NCBI GenBank assembly: GCA_938049795.1
Contig: CALLCD010000114.1
Coordinates: forward strand, 1 to 6,920
Length of the DNA: 6,920 nt
Direction of reading: 5' to 3'
Source: an uncultured Hyphomonadaceae bacterium
Lineage (GTDB): Bacteria > Pseudomonadota > Alphaproteobacteria > Caulobacterales > Hyphomonadaceae
In this document: piece by piece, positions 4,915 to 6,920 of the stretch
How positions within the stretch are numbered: position 1 is the stretch's first letter
Layout: every line of letters starts with the position of its first letter
Notes under the pieces: model-generated
The model's database searches: none
What the model was told of the DNA's origin: nothing
The model's input: the letters and a program-made list of their open reading frames with translations, nothing else
Program-made: the position numbers and the translations under genes

Positions 4915-6851
4915 CTTTGTGCGGCCCGTTTGAGGTCTGGCGCAAGCGCGTCAGCGGCAAGCTTGGTGAGCGCTTCGTCCAGCGAGATCATCTCCTGCGC
5001 CTTGGAGCCAAACCGCCGAAGCGCCAATGTGCCCTCCTCGGCTTCTTTCGCTCCGACCACGGCAATGATCGGCACTTTCTTGACTGAATGCTCGCGGACT
5101 TTGTAATTGATTTTCTCCGAGCGCAAATCGGTTTCCACGCGCAAGCCCGCCGCGCGCAGTTTGGCCGCCGCCTCTAGCGCATAATCGCCAGCGCCTTCGG
5201 AAATAGACGCCACCACAATCTGCACCGGCGCCATCCAGAGCGGAAACGCGCCAGCATAATTCTCGATCAGAATGCCAAGGAACCGCTCGAACGAACCAAG
5301 GATTGCCCGATGCATCATGACCGGGCGATGTTTGGCCCCATCCTCGGCGACATAGCTCGCATCCAACCGTTCGGGCAGAACATAATCGGCCTGAATGGTT
5401 CCCGTCTGCCATTCGCGGCCGATGGCGTCTTTCAGGACGAAATCAAGCTTTGGCCCGTAGAACGCCCCGTCGCCCGGATTGTATTCGACCTCAAGACCCG
5501 TCGCATCCGCCGCCGCTTTCAAAGCCGCCTCGGAGCGATCCCAGACCTCGTCCGCCCCCGCACGAATTTCGGGCCGGTCGGAGAACCGGACCTTCACCTC
5601 GTCAAACCCGAGATCCTTGTAGACGCTTTGCAACAAAGTACAGAACGCGCCCACTTCCTCGGTGATCTGGTCCTCGCGGCAGAAAATATGCGCATCATCC
5701 TGCTGGAAAGCCCGCACCCGCATCAGGCCATGCAGCGCGCCGGACGGCTCATAGCGGTGGCATGAGCCAAACTCGGCAAGCCGCAAAGGCAGATCGCGAT
5801 AGGATTTCTGGCCAGAGCTGAACACTTGCACATGACACGGACAATTCATCGGCTTGACCGCCAGCGTCTTGTCTTCCTCGTCAATGGTCGAAATGAACAT
5901 GTTCTCGCGATACTTGTCCCAATGGCCGGACTTTTCCCAGAACACACGGTCCATCAGCGCGGGCGTCTTGATCTCGCGATAGCCCGCTTCGATCTGACGG
6001 CGGCGCATATAGTCTTCGAGCGCGCGATAGAGCGTGTAGCCCTTGGGATGCCAGAAGGCCTGGCCCTGCGCTTCTTCCTGGAAGTGAAACAGATCAAGCT
6101 GGGTGGCAAGTTTTCTGTGGTCGCGTTTTTCCGCTTCTTCGAGTTTTGTCAAATGCGTTTTGAGCTGTTTGGGGTCGGCCCATGCGGTGCCGTAAATGCG
6201 TTGGAGCATTTCATTATTGCTGTCCCCGCGCCAATAGGCACCGGCGAGCTTCATCAGTTTGAATGCTTTGGGCAGCTTACCCGTGGACGCCAAATGCGGG
6301 CCGCGACACAGATCATACCACTCACCCTGCCGGTAGACGGTGATCGCTTCGCCGGGCGGAATAATGTCGTCAATGATCTGGGCTTTGTAGTCTTCACCGA
6401 TGGATTTGAACGTCTCGATGGCCTGATCTTTCTGCCAGACCTCGCGAATGATCGGATAGTCGGCGTCGATAATCTCGGCCATTTTCGCTTCGATTCTTTC
6501 AAAATCTTCGGTCGAAAAAGGCTCCTCGCGCGCAAAATCATAATAGAAGCCGTCTTCCACCGTCGGCCCGATGGTGACCTGCGTGCCCGGATAAAGCGCT
6601 TGCACGGCCTGGGCGAGCACATGGGCGGCGTCATGGCGGATCAGTTCCAGCCCGTCCTCGTCTTTGGCGGTCAACAGTTCGACCGACGCGCTTCCCTCGA
6701 GCGGCCGCGTGACATCATAAAGATCGCCGTCCACACGGGCGACGAGCACTTTTTTCGCAAGCGAATTGGAAATGGACTTGGCCACATCCATCGGCGTTGC
6801 ACCGGCCTCATACTCGCGCACGGAGCCATCGGGAAGCGTTACCTGTATCAT
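4911..6851 (-). CDS. thrS: Threonine--tRNA ligase (646 aa, complete)
   Basis: ThrRS attaches threonine to tRNA-Thr in the cytoplasm and edits mischarged Ser-tRNA-Thr. All four domains are present: TGS (about 1-62); the N2 editing domain with HDAAH (His73, His77) and CRGPH (Cys182, His186), which together form the editing centre; the class II catalytic core; and the anticodon-binding domain (about 540-640). In the core, NCPCH (336-340) supplies the zinc ligand Cys337, and the other expected zinc ligands are His388 (in DDAHIF) and His514 (in MMHRAILGSFERF, motif 3). Motif 2 is RLAEFGSCHRYEPSG (357-371). Length matches the bacterial enzyme. The E. coli form has NCPGH where this has NCPCH, so Cys339 is an extra cysteine. 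The ATG at 6851 gives the exact usual N-terminus; AGAGA about 6 bases upstream is a modest ribosome-binding site. No T-box leader is expected or seen. The gene is convergent with the small exported protein, sharing CTAG. Confidence 0.98.
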   Translation of the reverse strand: MIQVTLPDGSVREYEAGATPMDVAKSISNSLAKKVLVARVDGDLYDVTRPLEGSASVELLTAKDEDGLELIRHDAAHVLAQAVQALYPGTQVTIGPTVEDGFYYDFAREEPFSTEDFERIEAKMAEIIDADYPIIREVWQKDQAIETFKSIGEDYKAQIIDDIIPPGEAITVYRQGEWYDLCRGPHLASTGKLPKAFKLMKLAGAYWRGDSNNEMLQRIYGTAWADPKQLKTHLTKLEEAEKRDHRKLATQLDLFHFQEEAQGQAFWHPKGYTLYRALEDYMRRRQIEAGYREIKTPALMDRVFWEKSGHWDKYRENMFISTIDEEDKTLAVKPMNCPCHVQVFSSGQKSYRDLPLRLAEFGSCHRYEPSGALHGLMRVRAFQQDDAHIFCREDQITEEVGAFCTLLQSVYKDLGFDEVKVRFSDRPEIRAGADEVWDRSEAALKAAADATGLEVEYNPGDGAFYGPKLDFVLKDAIGREWQTGTIQADYVLPERLDASYVAEDGAKHRPVMMHRAILGSFERFLGILIENYAGAFPLWMAPVQIVVASISEGAGDYALEAAAKLRAAGLRVETDLRSEKINYKVREHSVKKVPIIAVVGAKEAEEGTLALRRFGSKAQEMISLDEALTKLAADALAPDLKRAAQS

Positions 6852-6888
6852 CGTCGGTCTCTATTCTTTATGATCGTGAGAACAGGAC

Positions 6889-6920
6889 TTAACGTGCTTT
6901 CGCCAGCGCGCAAGTTTCCA
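6889..6920 (-). CDS. Possible C-terminal end of a gene upstream of thrS (very short fragment)
   Basis: Reading the minus strand from the right edge, one frame gives ETCALAKAR and then TAA at 6889-6891, with GC-rich third positions like a real gene end. That would leave 37 bases, fairly AT-rich, as the thrS leader. Two other minus-strand frames are also open: one stops at 6861-6863, and one ends in a TGA that overlaps the thrS ATG as ATGA. About thirty bases cannot decide between these and non-coding DNA, and no product can be named. Confidence 0.25.
   Translation of the reverse strand, partial: ETCALAKAR

Noticed and set aside
1..6920. CRISPR array, tRNA, rRNA, insertion sequence, phage or toxin-antitoxin/defence genes
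   Set aside because: No regularly spaced repeats, no cloverleaf-like segment, no transposase or integrase motifs, and no small gene pair of the toxin-antitoxin kind were seen on either strand.

Overview
The window reads as a piece of an alphaproteobacterial chromosome. The coding parts are GC-rich, genes are tightly packed, and ThrRS, HrcA and the short NifU/IscU-type scaffold all look alphaproteobacterial. A marine Hyphomonadaceae/Maricaulales-type organism is possible, but that is a guess from general resemblance and no marker here fixes the family. No tRNA, rRNA, CRISPR array, insertion sequence or phage gene was seen.

Layout from left to right. (1) Positions 1-862, minus strand: a small exported protein of unknown function is followed by the first 117 codons of hrcA, the heat-shock repressor, which runs off the left edge. 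(2) 863-1004 is a divergent intergenic region. (3) 1005-1475, plus strand: a short Fe-S cluster scaffold protein of the NifU/IscU N-terminal type. (4) 1426-3491, minus strand: a two-gene unit in which an O-antigen ligase (WaaL/Wzy_C type) is followed by a family 2 glycosyltransferase of the rhamnosyltransferase type, joined by an ATGA start/stop overlap. The glycosyltransferase end overlaps the scaffold gene tail to tail by 50 bases. (5) 3492-3600 is a divergent intergenic region. (6) 3601-4335, plus strand: an FkbM-family SAM-dependent methyltransferase. (7) 4336-4434 is an AT-rich gap with a hairpin. (8) 4435-4914, plus strand: a small membrane-anchored or exported protein with two cysteines, function unknown. 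(9) 4911-6851, minus strand: complete thrS, whose stop codon shares the palindrome CTAG with the stop codon of the gene before it. (10) 6852-6920: thrS leader, and possibly the end of an upstream gene.

How the genes fit together: ThrRS, HrcA and the Fe-S scaffold are housekeeping functions. The ligase, glycosyltransferase and FkbM methyltransferase form a small surface-glycan module set between them. The likely division of labour is that the glycosyltransferase adds a sugar to a lipid-linked glycan, the ligase transfers a glycan to its acceptor on the periplasmic side, and the methyltransferase O-methylates a sugar. This is inferred from family membership. No complete polysaccharide cluster (flippase, polymerase, sugar-nucleotide synthesis) is present. 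I found no convincing evidence of a wholly new system. The least explained items are the two small exported proteins and the scaffold protein with a non-standard ligand set.
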